64,000 nucleotides of DNA, from assembly GCF_021234875.1 (NCBI RefSeq), contig NZ_JAJQVM010000021.1, forward strand, positions 42,713 through 106,712, written 5' to 3'. The notes under the pieces were generated by a model. It made no database searches. It was given only the letters and a program-made list of their open reading frames with translations, and had not been told where the DNA came from. Every line of letters starts with the position of its first letter. The first letter of the stretch is position 1. Source of the stretch: Marinibactrum halimedae. Its GTDB lineage: Bacteria > Pseudomonadota > Gammaproteobacteria > Pseudomonadales > Cellvibrionaceae. The position numbers and the translations under genes were made by a program. Positions 45,377 to 54,010 of the stretch are shown piece by piece.

Positions 45377-46387
45377 ATGACACTGTCAGTGATATTGCAT
45401 TTCTTTTCGACTTTTCTACGTTGTCTGAAAACGTTTGTATCTGCATTGACCTCGGTACTTGCGGCTATACAGGTTGTTACCTCTCAAAAATTTGCCTTAC
45501 AAAAAGTTGTCTTGCAAAAGGCCACAGTCATTCACTGGCTGTGGAAAGGTCTGTTGGTTTCTATTTGTATCTCAAGTCCTTTTGTTAATGCCAATACGGG
45601 TGTTGCTTTTGTTCATGGCACCGGTGATTCCTCGGATGCACTGAATGATTATTGGACCAGAGATATGGTGTTTTCCGTCACCGGCGGATTACCAGATACT
45701 TCTAAATTTGTGGTGGTGAATTGTAATTTTGATGAGTATGCCTGGAGTAATGAGGCCGGTGGCTGTTTGGCTAGGCAGATTTCCAGTTTTATTGAGCGTG
45801 AATCCATTAGTGACCTGGTAGTGATTACCCATTCGTATGGTGGCACGGTGATGCGATGGATTTTGTCTAACCCTACTTGGGATCGTCGGCATCCTGTGAT
45901 TATTAATGCAACGCGATCCGTAACGGCCATCGCGCCATCAAGCTTGGGAACACCGTTGGCGGATGCGGTTATTGACGGTAATCGGTTTGAGAGGGTATTG
46001 GGGTGGATTTTGGGGTATCGAAGTCCGGCCGTTGAGTTACAGCAGGAAGACTGGATGGCCCATTACAACAATACGCTTTTTTATGGCACGGCTGGGCGCC
46101 CGGCTTTACCTGTGACGTTTAAATCTATCGTGGGGACGGATGTGGAATCCAGTCCGTTTGATTCTGATAGTTATTGTGGTGGGTACGCTTATCAAGTGGC
46201 ATTGGAGGTCACGCAGGAATGGCTGGATAACTGCTCCGACGGGTTTATTGAGTGCAGATCCCAAGCCGGTGCAGGAACGGTGTGGTTTTATGATGTTGAT
46301 CGAACACGCCGCCGCGAGCCTTTGAGTCATCATCAAAGTCGTAGGCCCTGTTTCAATCTTGATGTGTTCTTACGCAATGACCTTTGA
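45377..46387 (+). CDS. Secreted alpha/beta hydrolase (lipase/esterase-like)
   Basis: 336 residues. GVAFVHGTGDSSDALNDYW (residues 75-93) is the oxyanion-hole strand, and THSYGGTVMRWIL carries the nucleophile S153 in a GxSxG-like elbow with H at the first glycine. IAPSSLGTPLADAV is typical of lipase-like enzymes. The catalytic Asp/His cannot be fixed by eye. The mature part has several cysteines, fitting an exported enzyme. The hydrophobic segment ending FVNANTG (about 55-74) would be the signal peptide, preceded by an unusually long ~50-residue lead. AGGAGG seven bases before this ATG supports the long form. It is 13 bases upstream of the DUF4785 gene. Confidence 0.75.
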   Translation: MTLSVILHFFSTFLRCLKTFVSALTSVLAAIQVVTSQKFALQKVVLQKATVIHWLWKGLLVSICISSPFVNANTGVAFVHGTGDSSDALNDYWTRDMVFSVTGGLPDTSKFVVVNCNFDEYAWSNEAGGCLARQISSFIERESISDLVVITHSYGGTVMRWILSNPTWDRRHPVIINATRSVTAIAPSSLGTPLADAVIDGNRFERVLGWILGYRSPAVELQQEDWMAHYNNTLFYGTAGRPALPVTFKSIVGTDVESSPFDSDSYCGGYAYQVALEVTQEWLDNCSDGFIECRSQAGAGTVWFYDVDRTRRREPLSHHQSRRPCFNLDVFLRNDL

Positions 46388-46400
46388 AGGGGGTGTTCTT

Positions 46401-47618
46401 ATGATTCGATCGACTATTTTATCGTTAGCTGCCTTTATCTTAGCGGGAGCCTGTAGCTTACTAAGCTCAGTGTCTTTGGCGGAAGCATCTTTACCTTCAG
46501 CAACCACGAACCGTGAGCCATTGCAGTATGTGTATGCGGTAGATCAATCAAGTGTTCAGCTCGCCCCCCAATCTGAAAAGCGAGCAGAGCAGGCTGTATT
46601 GCTCGCTAGCCAAGAGTATTGGTTCCATGCCAGCGGGCGCTCGTTGCAAAAGGGTGTTGCCATTTCCACATCGTCACCTGGCGCGTTGATTAGAGTTTCA
46701 CCGCTCGGGGGGCGGGCATTGGAGCCGATGACCTTTGATGTGATACGTAGTGATGGGAAAGTGTTGTCAGCGTCTGAAGCTTTCAGCTTAAGTGCTACTG
46801 CTGAAGAGTTACAGGGAGTGGGTTTGGCCCGGGCCAATACGGTGCGCCTGAGTCAGGCAGCGGGAACGGGTGTCGTCTCTTTGCGATCGCAGGCTGTTTC
46901 CAATCTACAGGCACAATACCGTGTTCATGTGAAAGAGAAGTCATCATCACCAACGCTATCAATGAGTGTAAATCAGCGAGCTTTTTCACCTGGTGAGCGA
47001 CTCACCGCAAATATTGAGATGTTCATGCCTTCAAAGGATAAATCTAATAAGAGAGATTCTAGTAAGGGAGTAGCTCAATCTTCTCTTCCTTTGGATGAGG
47101 TTCAGGGGGTGTTGGTTTCGCCTTTGGGCAATCTCAAGACCGTAAACGTTATTCGGCAAAGCAGGGCGCATTATGTTGTGGATCTTCCCATGACCGTTCC
47201 CAATGATGTTGTGCCCGGTAAGTTGTGGGATTTGGAAATCAAAGCCGTTAGTGGTGAGATACGCCGCAATCTGCGGTTCTCATTTGCCCATTTTCCAACA
47301 ACCGCCGCAACGAATGATCACCACTTGATGTTGACAGAAGAAGGGGGTTTACAAGCTCGTTTTTCTGTAGCGGTGTCCGAGCCTGGGCGATACGAAGTGA
47401 GGGCGCTCTTGGCGGGTGTGAATAACGATGGTCAGTCAATGCCCATTGCCATTGGGCACACCGCAGCATGGATGGAGGCACCCGGTGGAGAGTTGGCGCT
47501 TATGTTTGACCACTCATTACTCAAACAGTCAGGTTTGTCGCCACCTTATCAGTTGCGTGGGGTGGAGTTGATTGATCAAAGCCGGTTATCAAAGCAATCG
47601 GCTAGGCAATCGTACTGA
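46401..47618 (+). CDS. Exported DUF4785-like protein
   Basis: 405 residues with an N-terminal signal peptide (MIRSTILSLAAFILAGACSLL, cleavage near VSLAEA). The mature protein is all-beta in appearance with three regions: a ~130-residue N-terminal part, a middle immunoglobulin-like part (SMSVNQRAFSPGERLTANIE ... VPNDVVPGKLWDLEIKAV), and a C-terminal beta-sandwich. This is the layout of DUF4785 proteins. The function is unknown; coupling to the hydrolase 13 bases upstream suggests a helper or accessory role. The ATG at 46401 is chosen because AAGGGGG lies seven bases before it. The longer frame overlaps the hydrolase. Confidence 0.7.
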   Translation: MIRSTILSLAAFILAGACSLLSSVSLAEASLPSATTNREPLQYVYAVDQSSVQLAPQSEKRAEQAVLLASQEYWFHASGRSLQKGVAISTSSPGALIRVSPLGGRALEPMTFDVIRSDGKVLSASEAFSLSATAEELQGVGLARANTVRLSQAAGTGVVSLRSQAVSNLQAQYRVHVKEKSSSPTLSMSVNQRAFSPGERLTANIEMFMPSKDKSNKRDSSKGVAQSSLPLDEVQGVLVSPLGNLKTVNVIRQSRAHYVVDLPMTVPNDVVPGKLWDLEIKAVSGEIRRNLRFSFAHFPTTAATNDHHLMLTEEGGLQARFSVAVSEPGRYEVRALLAGVNNDGQSMPIAIGHTAAWMEAPGGELALMFDHSLLKQSGLSPPYQLRGVELIDQSRLSKQSARQSY

Positions 47619-47638
47619 GTGTTTATGTGTGCAAAAGA

Positions 47639-47662
47639 AAAGGCGCCCTTGTGGGCGCCTTT
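47639..47662 (+). terminator. Rho-independent terminator of the hydrolase-DUF4785 unit
   Basis: AAAGGCGCCC, TTGT loop, GGGCGCCTTT: a 10-bp perfect GC-rich stem 20 bases after the stop. It would also serve the converging accC transcript. Confidence 0.88.
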
Positions 47663-47712
47663 CTAGAAGAGAGCTGTTCTAGAAGAGGGCTACTCCTTTT
47701 GAAGAGAGAATA
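47661..47712 (+). repeat. 16-bp degenerate tandem repeat, 3 copies
   Basis: TTCTAGAAGAGAGCTG (47661-47676) and TTCTAGAAGAGGGCTA (47677-47692) are adjacent. A third related unit (TTTTGAAGAGAGAATA, 47697-47712) follows after four bases. The first copy overlaps the end of the terminator. Confidence 0.7.
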
Positions 47713-47755
47713 GCCACTCTATTGGTGAGGTATTCATTGTCTTCTTGAGATAGAG

Positions 47756-49099
47756 CTAGTCCTCGCTCAGCATTTTCTCAAGGTAGTGAATGTTGACCCC
47801 CCCCTTCCCAAAAGGCTCATCGCGAACAAGAATTTGTTGTAACGGAATGTTGGTTTTGATGCCGTCGATCAATAGTTCATCCAGTGCGACGCGCATTTTG
47901 GCCAATGCAGTGGCACGGTCTTCCCCGTGGGTGATGACTTTTGCGATCATCGAGTCGTAATTAGGAGGGACGCTGTAGCCACTGTAGAGGTGAGAGTCAA
48001 CGCGAACACCCAAGCCGCCGGGGGAGTGAAAATTCACGACTTTACCAGGGCTTGGCATGAAAGTTTTCGGGTCTTCCGCATTGATTCGGCATTCAAACGA
48101 ATGGCCTTTCAGAGTGATATCACTTTGTGAAACCGACAACTTATTGCCTGAACAAACATTGATTTGTTCTTTGATGAGGTCCGTGCTCGTCACCATTTCT
48201 GTAACTGGGTGTTCTACCTGGATACGCGTATTCATTTCGATGAAGTAGAATCGACCGTCTTCATACAAAAATTCGAATGTTCCCGCGCCGCGATAACCAA
48301 TTTCAATACAGGCATTGGTACAGGCGTTGTAGACATTTTGACGAATTTCATCGGGAATACCCGGTGCAGGAGCTTCCTCAAGGACTTTTTGATGGCGTCG
48401 CTGGAGAGAGCAATCGCGGTCATAAAAGTGAACCGCTCCGCCTTGTCCATCTGACATGACCTGAATTTCGACGTGGCGTGGATTTTGAAGAAATTTTTCC
48501 ATGTAAACGGTGTCGTCACCAAAGGCTGCACCGGCTTCCGCTTTCGTTACGGAAATCGAATTGATCAGAGCATCTTTGTTATGCACTACACGCATTCCAC
48601 GACCACCCCCTCCGGCGGCGGCCTTGATGATGACTGGGTAGCCGATTCGCTCAGCGATCGTCAAACAGGTGTCGGAATCCTCTGGTAGGGGCCCGTCAGA
48701 GCCAGGAACCGTAGGTACACCGGCGTTTTTCATGGCTTCGATAGCAGAAACTTTGTCGCCCATTAAACGAATAACGTCAGCACTTGGGCCAATGAAGGTG
48801 AATCCACTTTTTTGAACTTGTTCTGCAAAGTCGGCATTTTCAGCTAAAAAGCCGTAGCCGGGGTGAACAGCGTCGGCGCCGGTCACTTCCATGGCTGAGA
48901 TGATGGCAGGAATGTTCAAATAGCTTTGTGGCGACGGGTTGGGCCCGATGCAGACCGATTCGTCTGCCAGTTTTACGTGTTTTAAGTCGCGATCAATTTT
49001 TGAGTGCACCGCAACGGTTGCGATACCCAGCTCTTTACACGCGCGCAGTACTCGCAGAGCAATTTCACCCCGATTGGCGATTAAGAGTTTTTTTATCAT
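47756..49099 (-). CDS. accC: Acetyl-CoA carboxylase, biotin carboxylase subunit
   Basis: 447 residues. ATP-grasp biotin carboxylase: [39 protein letters not shown] (ATP loop), [19 protein letters not shown] and [19 protein letters not shown] (carboxylase signatures). It carboxylates the biotin on AccB in the first step of fatty-acid synthesis. AGGAG precedes the ATG. It follows accB after 206 bases, more than usual, because a six-copy 16-bp repeat array fills the gap. Confidence 0.98.
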   Translation of the reverse strand: MIKKLLIANRGEIALRVLRACKELGIATVAVHSKIDRDLKHVKLADESVCIGPNPSPQSYLNIPAIISAMEVTGADAVHPGYGFLAENADFAEQVQKSGFTFIGPSADVIRLMGDKVSAIEAMKNAGVPTVPGSDGPLPEDSDTCLTIAERIGYPVIIKAAAGGGGRGMRVVHNKDALINSISVTKAEAGAAFGDDTVYMEKFLQNPRHVEIQVMSDGQGGAVHFYDRDCSLQRRHQKVLEEAPAPGIPDEIRQNVYNACTNACIEIGYRGAGTFEFLYEDGRFYFIEMNTRIQVEHPVTEMVTSTDLIKEQINVCSGNKLSVSQSDITLKGHSFECRINAEDPKTFMPSPGKVVNFHSPGGLGVRVDSHLYSGYSVPPNYDSMIAKVITHGEDRATALAKMRVALDELLIDGIKTNIPLQQILVRDEPFGKGGVNIHYLEKMLSED

Positions 49100-49191
49100 T
49101 AAAACCAGCTCCTAGGCGGTTTTCAGTTTGCCTGCCAAGTATTCTTAAAACGTTCATCACGAGATGGCGGGCGTTTATCAATGTTGATTCG

Positions 49192-49287
49192 GGTCGACTA
49201 ATTCCTAGGCCAACTAATTCCTAGGCCAACTAATTCATAGGTCAACTAAGACCTAGATAGCTCAAGTTCTAGGTAGACCAAGCCTTA
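49192..49287 (+). repeat. 16-bp degenerate tandem repeat, 6 copies, between accB and accC
   Basis: Consecutive 16-base units: GGTCGACTAATTCCTA, GGCCAACTAATTCCTA, GGCCAACTAATTCATA, GGTCAACTAAGACCTA, GATAGCTCAAGTTCTA, GGTAGACCAAGCCTTA, then a partial GGTCATTAAGCC. The array starts 93 bases upstream of accC and ends 19 bases after the accB stop. Divergence rises towards the accB side. Confidence 0.88.
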
Positions 49288-49305
49288 GGTCATTAAGCCG
49301 CGAAT

Positions 49306-49776
49306 CTAAACAATGGTCACAAGGGGTTGATCAAATTCAACGGGCTCACCGTCTTCAACCAATATGGCTTCGATAACGCCTGCTTTATCTGCTTCGATCT
49401 GGTTCATCATCTTCATGGCTTCGACGATACAAATAACATCGCCTACTTTTACTGATTTACCAACTTCGGCAAATTTGGCTGCGCCTGGGCTTGGTGAGGC
49501 GTAGAACGTGCCCACCATAGGAGAGCGAACCGCATGGCCGGATACCTCAGCTTCTGCGCTAGGAGCGGGTTCGGCAGAGGCGGTGGTTGCCGCCGCAGCA
49601 GGTGCGGTTGGAGCAACGGTGGTGACTTGGGCTGGAGCAGGAGCGTAAACAGGAGCTGCGTTATGAGAGCTGCCTCGACTGATTCGAACAGACTCCTCTC
49701 CTTCTTTAATTTCAATTTCCCCGATATCTGATTCTTCTAGGAGCTCGATCAATTTCTTAATTTTTCGAATATCCAT
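49306..49776 (-). CDS. accB: Acetyl-CoA carboxylase, biotin carboxyl carrier protein
   Basis: 156 residues. The N-terminal helical region ([21 protein letters not shown]), an Ala/Pro/Thr-rich swinging linker (~45-75) and the biotinyl domain ending LVTIV are present. [16 protein letters not shown] holds the biotin-accepting lysine at about residue 122. It is 70 bases downstream of aroQ and precedes accC. Confidence 0.97.
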   Translation of the reverse strand: MDIRKIKKLIELLEESDIGEIEIKEGEESVRISRGSSHNAAPVYAPAPAQVTTVAPTAPAAAATTASAEPAPSAEAEVSGHAVRSPMVGTFYASPSPGAAKFAEVGKSVKVGDVICIVEAMKMMNQIEADKAGVIEAILVEDGEPVEFDQPLVTIV

Positions 49777-49846
49777 TGTTCTGTCTCTTTTTCTGTTGTT
49801 TTTATGGGATTAACCGATTTAATGAATTGTGATGCTTAATTAATAC

Positions 49847-50284
49847 TCAACGTAGCTTCTCAATGGCAGCGGATATGGCTAGACGATAACTGTGTACACC
49901 AAATCCGCAAATGACGCCAATGGCAGTGTCAGAGAAATAGGAGTGGTGTCGGAACGGTTCACGGGCGTGCACATTGGAAAGATGGACCTCGATGAATGGT
50001 ATGGCGACACCGGCCAAGGCGTCGCGTAGGGCAACACTGGTATGGGTATAGGCGGCAGGGTTGATGATGATGATATCAACCTGCTCGGTCCTCGCTCTAT
50101 GAATACGCTCAATCAATTCGTGCTCAGCGTTGCTTTGGAAAAATGACACCTCATGGCCTGCCTCGTTGCATTGGGAAGACAACTCTGTGTTGATATCTTC
50201 TAAGGTGTCAGCACCGTAGATTTCAGGTTCTCGAGTGCCCAATAAGTTTAAATTGGGGCCATGTAGTATGAGAAATTTCGCCAT
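49847..50284 (-). CDS. aroQ: 3-dehydroquinate dehydratase, type II
   Basis: 145 residues of the dodecameric type II dehydroquinase in the shikimate pathway. [18 protein letters not shown] contains the flexible catalytic loop with the essential Arg/Tyr (R18, Y23). [17 protein letters not shown] and [20 protein letters not shown] carry the active-site Asn and His. It is first in the aroQ-accB-accC operon, a common order in gammaproteobacteria. Confidence 0.97.
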   Translation of the reverse strand: MAKFLILHGPNLNLLGTREPEIYGADTLEDINTELSSQCNEAGHEVSFFQSNAEHELIERIHRARTEQVDIIIINPAAYTHTSVALRDALAGVAIPFIEVHLSNVHAREPFRHHSYFSDTAIGVICGFGVHSYRLAISAAIEKLR

Positions 50285-50765
50285 ACATAAACCGTCTAGT
50301 GAGATAAGTTGAGCTTAGTTTTATCAGGCTGCTATGTTGCCATCAGCGGCGATGGTATTTTCCTCTGGATAATTGAGCGATAAACAATGTGCTCGGAGTA
50401 GAGGATGGTGTTGATTAAAATGACATCTAGATAACCGTGACGCTCTGTCGTTTGTTATGAGTTGCTTGCTATAACGTTTATTCGTCATTTTCTTGACTAA
50501 GGCAATGGGCCTGAATCCACGCTTTTCACGATCGAAAAGAGTGTGCCGTAAATTCGACTAGGTGTCCACGGTCAAGCAAAAAAAATGGTAAATAACTGCA
50601 AATGTCAGCAAGATTGACGATGTTTACTGTTAAAACACGAAATTTACGATCCTAAACGTCGCTATTTCAGACCTGGTTTTAAGAAGTTAAAGGACAATCG
50701 CGCCTGAAGGCGGCGCGATATACTCAGGTTTGACGAAGATGCGACAAATTGAAGCTAAAATGCTG
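50285..50765. other. Intergenic region between dsbD and the aroQ-acc operon
   Basis: 481 bases on a single-strand path: the dsbD trailer and the aroQ promoter. It contains ATCGCGCC/GGCGCGAT (50697-50719), a GC-rich hairpin 47 bases past the dsbD stop without a clear T run. No gene is seen. Confidence 0.5.
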
Positions 50766-52580
50766 CTAAATGTTGCTAATGTCTGCCAAATTGTTATTTT
50801 TATGTCTCTGGATGGCGTCGGTGATTATTTCTGGCGTGAGTAACTGAGGCAAAAGCTCTGCTTTGGCGTTTTTCTTCGGTGGGAAGTATAGGTACATAGG
50901 AACGCCACTTCGTCCATATTGGTTCAGTAGTTCGGTAATTTGAGGGTCTGCGTTTGTCCAATCCCCTTTCACACCTTGTACATTATTGGCTTTCATAGCG
51001 TTGCGAACGGTGTCCGTACTTAAGGCTACTTTTTCATTTGCCAAGCAGGTAATGCACCACGTTGCGGTTAGGTTAACGAGTACTGCACGACCCTCTTCCC
51101 TCAGTTCTTGCAATGTTTTGGGGGTATAAGCGACCCAAAGTTCATCTGCTTTTTCTGGTTTGGCGTTGACTGCAAAATTCAACGCCAAGCTAATAGCTCC
51201 TAATGCTGTAAGCCGTCCAATCCATAGCCCAGTGCCTTTCTCTGGGAGTTTAGGTAATAACCAAATTGCAAAAGCGATGGCGACTAATCCAGTAGCGACA
51301 AGCGCTACTTGATTGGAGTTGGTTTGATTGATTAAAACCCAAAGTAGCCAGACGCTGGTTAAGTAAAGGGGGAAGGCGAGGGCCTGTTTTAGGGTGTCCA
51401 TCCAAGCGCCAGGCTTTGGCATAGCATTGGCCAGCTTGGGAAGGTAAGACAGCAATAAGAAGGGCAATGCCATACCAAAACCCAAGGCGGCGAAGACCAG
51501 TAAAGCAATGAAGGTTGGCTGAGTAATAGCGTACCCCAATGCCGATCCCATCATGGGTGCAGTACAGGGGCTTGCGACAACAGAGGCTAAAGCGCCGGTC
51601 ATCACAGAATGTCGTAAGCCATCCCCTTGGCTGGCTTCTTGGCCAAGGCCCATCCAACGGCTGCCGATATTAATCACACCGGAAAAGCTAAGGCCCATAA
51701 CAAAGAAAAGATACATCAACAATGTAATCACCATCGGTGACTGTAGCTGGAAGCCCCAGCCTATGGCTTCTCCTCCGGCACGAAGAGCAAGCATGACGGC
51801 GGCAATGGCAACAAAAGTCGCTATGCATCCTAACGTGTAGGCCCAGCCATGCAAATGTTGTTGGTGGGGGGAGAGGTGGGCGTTACTTAGACTAATCGCT
51901 TTAATCGACAGTACTGGGAACACACATGGCATTAGGTTAAGAATAGCGCCGCCGATTACAGCAAAAAGTAAACTTATCCACAGGTTGGTGGCGGAGCCAT
52001 CACTCAGGCTTGTTGTATCAACGGTGTTTGAATCGATGTTACCTGAAATATTCTGAGAACTTCCTCCTGTGGTCGAGGGTTTGCCGGTCTCTTGTGCAAG
52101 TTTTTCATCCAGGTCGATGTCGAAATACTGATGATAGGGAGGATAACAAAGCCCTGCGTCCGCGCAGCCCTGGGATGTGACTTTTAAGGAAAGTTGTCGA
52201 GGTAGGGATTGGGTGTCCAGTGTTGCGACCGTGGTGTTGTAGAAAACTTCAAGGTCTTTTTCGAAGTACTCATCGTACTTAACCTTTCCCTTTTCTAGGG
52301 TGGCGGTATGAGTTTGGCCATCGACTTTGAATTTGAACTTTTCTTTATACAGGTAGTAGCCAGGCTCAATAAACCATCGCAGCAGCAACTGGTTGTCGCT
52401 AAATTCCACTTCGACATTATACGCTTCTTCCACTTTTAAAAACTCATGTTCGTTAGAGTCTATCGAGGGGGAGTCGAAGCTGAGATCTTGAGCGTGAGAA
52501 AAAGTGTTGAATTGCAAAAAAAGCAAAACAAGGAGGAGGCAGGATTGAGTTAGGCGTAAAGTATTCAATATCCGTTTCAT
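50766..52580 (-). CDS. dsbD: Thiol:disulfide interchange protein DsbD
   Basis: 604 residues. A signal peptide (LLLVLLFLQFNTFSHA) leads to the periplasmic alpha domain (SQGCADAGLCYPPYHQYFD carries its cysteine pair). An eight-helix beta domain (begins GGAILNLMPCVFPVLSIKAI; second cysteine in ASPCTAPMMGSALGY) and a C-terminal thioredoxin-like domain with ATWCITCLANE (CxxC at about residue 507) follow. It carries electrons from cytoplasmic thioredoxin to periplasmic isomerases and cytochrome-c maturation factors. Its neighbours match the Pseudomonas order. Convergent genes do not interfere. Confidence 0.97.
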   Translation of the reverse strand: MKRILNTLRLTQSCLLLVLLFLQFNTFSHAQDLSFDSPSIDSNEHEFLKVEEAYNVEVEFSDNQLLLRWFIEPGYYLYKEKFKFKVDGQTHTATLEKGKVKYDEYFEKDLEVFYNTTVATLDTQSLPRQLSLKVTSQGCADAGLCYPPYHQYFDIDLDEKLAQETGKPSTTGGSSQNISGNIDSNTVDTTSLSDGSATNLWISLLFAVIGGAILNLMPCVFPVLSIKAISLSNAHLSPHQQHLHGWAYTLGCIATFVAIAAVMLALRAGGEAIGWGFQLQSPMVITLLMYLFFVMGLSFSGVINIGSRWMGLGQEASQGDGLRHSVMTGALASVVASPCTAPMMGSALGYAITQPTFIALLVFAALGFGMALPFLLLSYLPKLANAMPKPGAWMDTLKQALAFPLYLTSVWLLWVLINQTNSNQVALVATGLVAIAFAIWLLPKLPEKGTGLWIGRLTALGAISLALNFAVNAKPEKADELWVAYTPKTLQELREEGRAVLVNLTATWCITCLANEKVALSTDTVRNAMKANNVQGVKGDWTNADPQITELLNQYGRSGVPMYLYFPPKKNAKAELLPQLLTPEIITDAIQRHKNNNLADISNI

Positions 52581-52886
52581 GTGTAAGGGCTTCTGGGTTG
52601 AATCTCGTCGATGTTATTTGAATTTGAAAACCCAAATAACGCTCATGCACGCAATCAGGGTTTTAGTGTACGCGATTTGTGGAGGGTTTGACCGCCCCCT
52701 TTTTACGACAGTTCCAGGCTTGGGACTGGTCGACAAAAAATTGTTTTAGAATTGTGCTTTTAGTGATTAATTCGGGATACTTTTTTCATATTTAAGTCTT
52801 TATGGATATAAGCGGCCATGGTATTGAAGTCAAAGTCGTTGAAACCAGTGACTGAAAATCAGAGCAGTTAATGTAGCGAGGGGAGT
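52581..52886. other. Divergent promoter region, dsbD and TPR-like lipoprotein
   Basis: 306 bases, AT-rich, with promoters for both divergent genes. Nothing specific could be assigned. Confidence 0.5.
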
Positions 52887-53714
52887 ATGGGTAGAAAATG
52901 GAATACAAATAAAGAAAGGATGGAGTGTAAATTGCCAAGTCGCTTGAGCGCTTGTGTGACGATAGCGGAAGTGATGGCTTTGGTGTTCATGCTGTCAAGT
53001 TGCGGAGGCGCTGGGGTGAAATCAGAGGCCAAGCCCACCATGACGCCCGCCATGAAACCTGTCGATAATCGAGAGTCATCAATAACAGCTCAACCTCAGC
53101 AACCCAGTAAAAAAGATCGTATGATCGCTCAATTATTGGCAGACGCTGAGCGTGCGATGACACTAAGCCAGTATATGACCCCGGTAGAAGATAATGCGCA
53201 TGATCGATATCGGGCGGTAATGTTAATTGATCCAGACAATAAAGAGGCCGCGCAGGGTATACGAAGCATTGCGCAACGGTATTTGTCCTTAGCGAAAGCT
53301 CTGGCAGAGCGGGGGCAGTTTGGCAGTGCGCGAAACTTTGTTTCGAAAGCCCGTAATATTCATCCTCATATAGACGGAATTGCCTCTGTGGAGGCTGCCA
53401 TCCAGACTCTTGAAAAACAGAATCGTCAACAACCGGTAGAGCTGGTGAGCTCTGGTGTGGATGACAATGGTGAAGGAAAGGAAGTTGTGGCCCTGCCTGT
53501 TCGTGCGTTGGATCAACGCAGCGATGTTTTGAAGGCGCAATTGCAAAAATTGGCAGTTCGCGTAAAAAACAGTGATGAGTTTATGCTGATTGTTGCCCGA
53601 AATGACACAGAAGGGCGTTGGATTTATCAAGAGATGAAAAAAGCGGTGCCGGGATACCGTTTGCGTGGCGATATTCGGCGAGGCAAGTCACCAAAGATTA
53701 TCTTAGAAAAGTGA
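52887..53714 (+). CDS. TPR-like lipoprotein
   Basis: 275 residues. A hydrophobic leader and lipobox MLSSC (cysteine at residue 39) predict an outer- or inner-membrane lipoprotein. Residues ~75-185 form helical pairs with the tetratricopeptide rhythm (HDRYRAVMLIDPDNKEAAQGI, YLSLAKALAERGQFGSARNFV). A C-terminal ~70-residue alpha/beta region (EFMLIVARNDTEGRWIYQEM) is unrecognised. The start at 52887 sits just after GAGGGGAGT. It lies upstream of, and in the same direction as, the LapD-like gene; a link is possible but not shown. Confidence 0.65.
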   Translation: MGRKWNTNKERMECKLPSRLSACVTIAEVMALVFMLSSCGGAGVKSEAKPTMTPAMKPVDNRESSITAQPQQPSKKDRMIAQLLADAERAMTLSQYMTPVEDNAHDRYRAVMLIDPDNKEAAQGIRSIAQRYLSLAKALAERGQFGSARNFVSKARNIHPHIDGIASVEAAIQTLEKQNRQQPVELVSSGVDDNGEGKEVVALPVRALDQRSDVLKAQLQKLAVRVKNSDEFMLIVARNDTEGRWIYQEMKKAVPGYRLRGDIRRGKSPKIILEK

Positions 53715-53750
53715 GTGCTTGCTTTTGGGAGATTATTCAATTGCGTAGTC

Positions 53751-53825
53751 TATAACTAATTTGTTCATAACCACTTTATTCATAACTACTTTGTCTATAA
53801 CCACTGTGTCTATAAATACTTTGAA
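53751..53825 (+). repeat. 15-bp tandem repeat, 5 copies
   Basis: Units TATAACTAATTTGTT, CATAACCACTTTATT, CATAACTACTTTGTC, TATAACCACTGTGTC and TATAAATACTTTGAA follow each other directly, beginning 37 bases after the lipoprotein stop. Confidence 0.88.
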
Positions 53826-54010
53826 TTGATGGGGTTTTAACGTAGATTTTTAGAGTTGGCTTTGAGATGGGTATGCAGTGATATTGCAAAGCGTGTTTGT
53901 CAGCAGAAGGCTGCTTTAGGTCGCTCCAAACGACGTCCAAATAGAAAACCATAAAAAGCGAATAATGAAGACCTTCAAACAGAATAATAAAGCGGATGAT
54001 GGGAGGGGTT

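Noticed and set aside
49192..49287. CRISPR array
   Set aside because: Units are only 16 bp, directly adjacent without spacers, and degenerate; no cas gene is present. The same applies to the other arrays.
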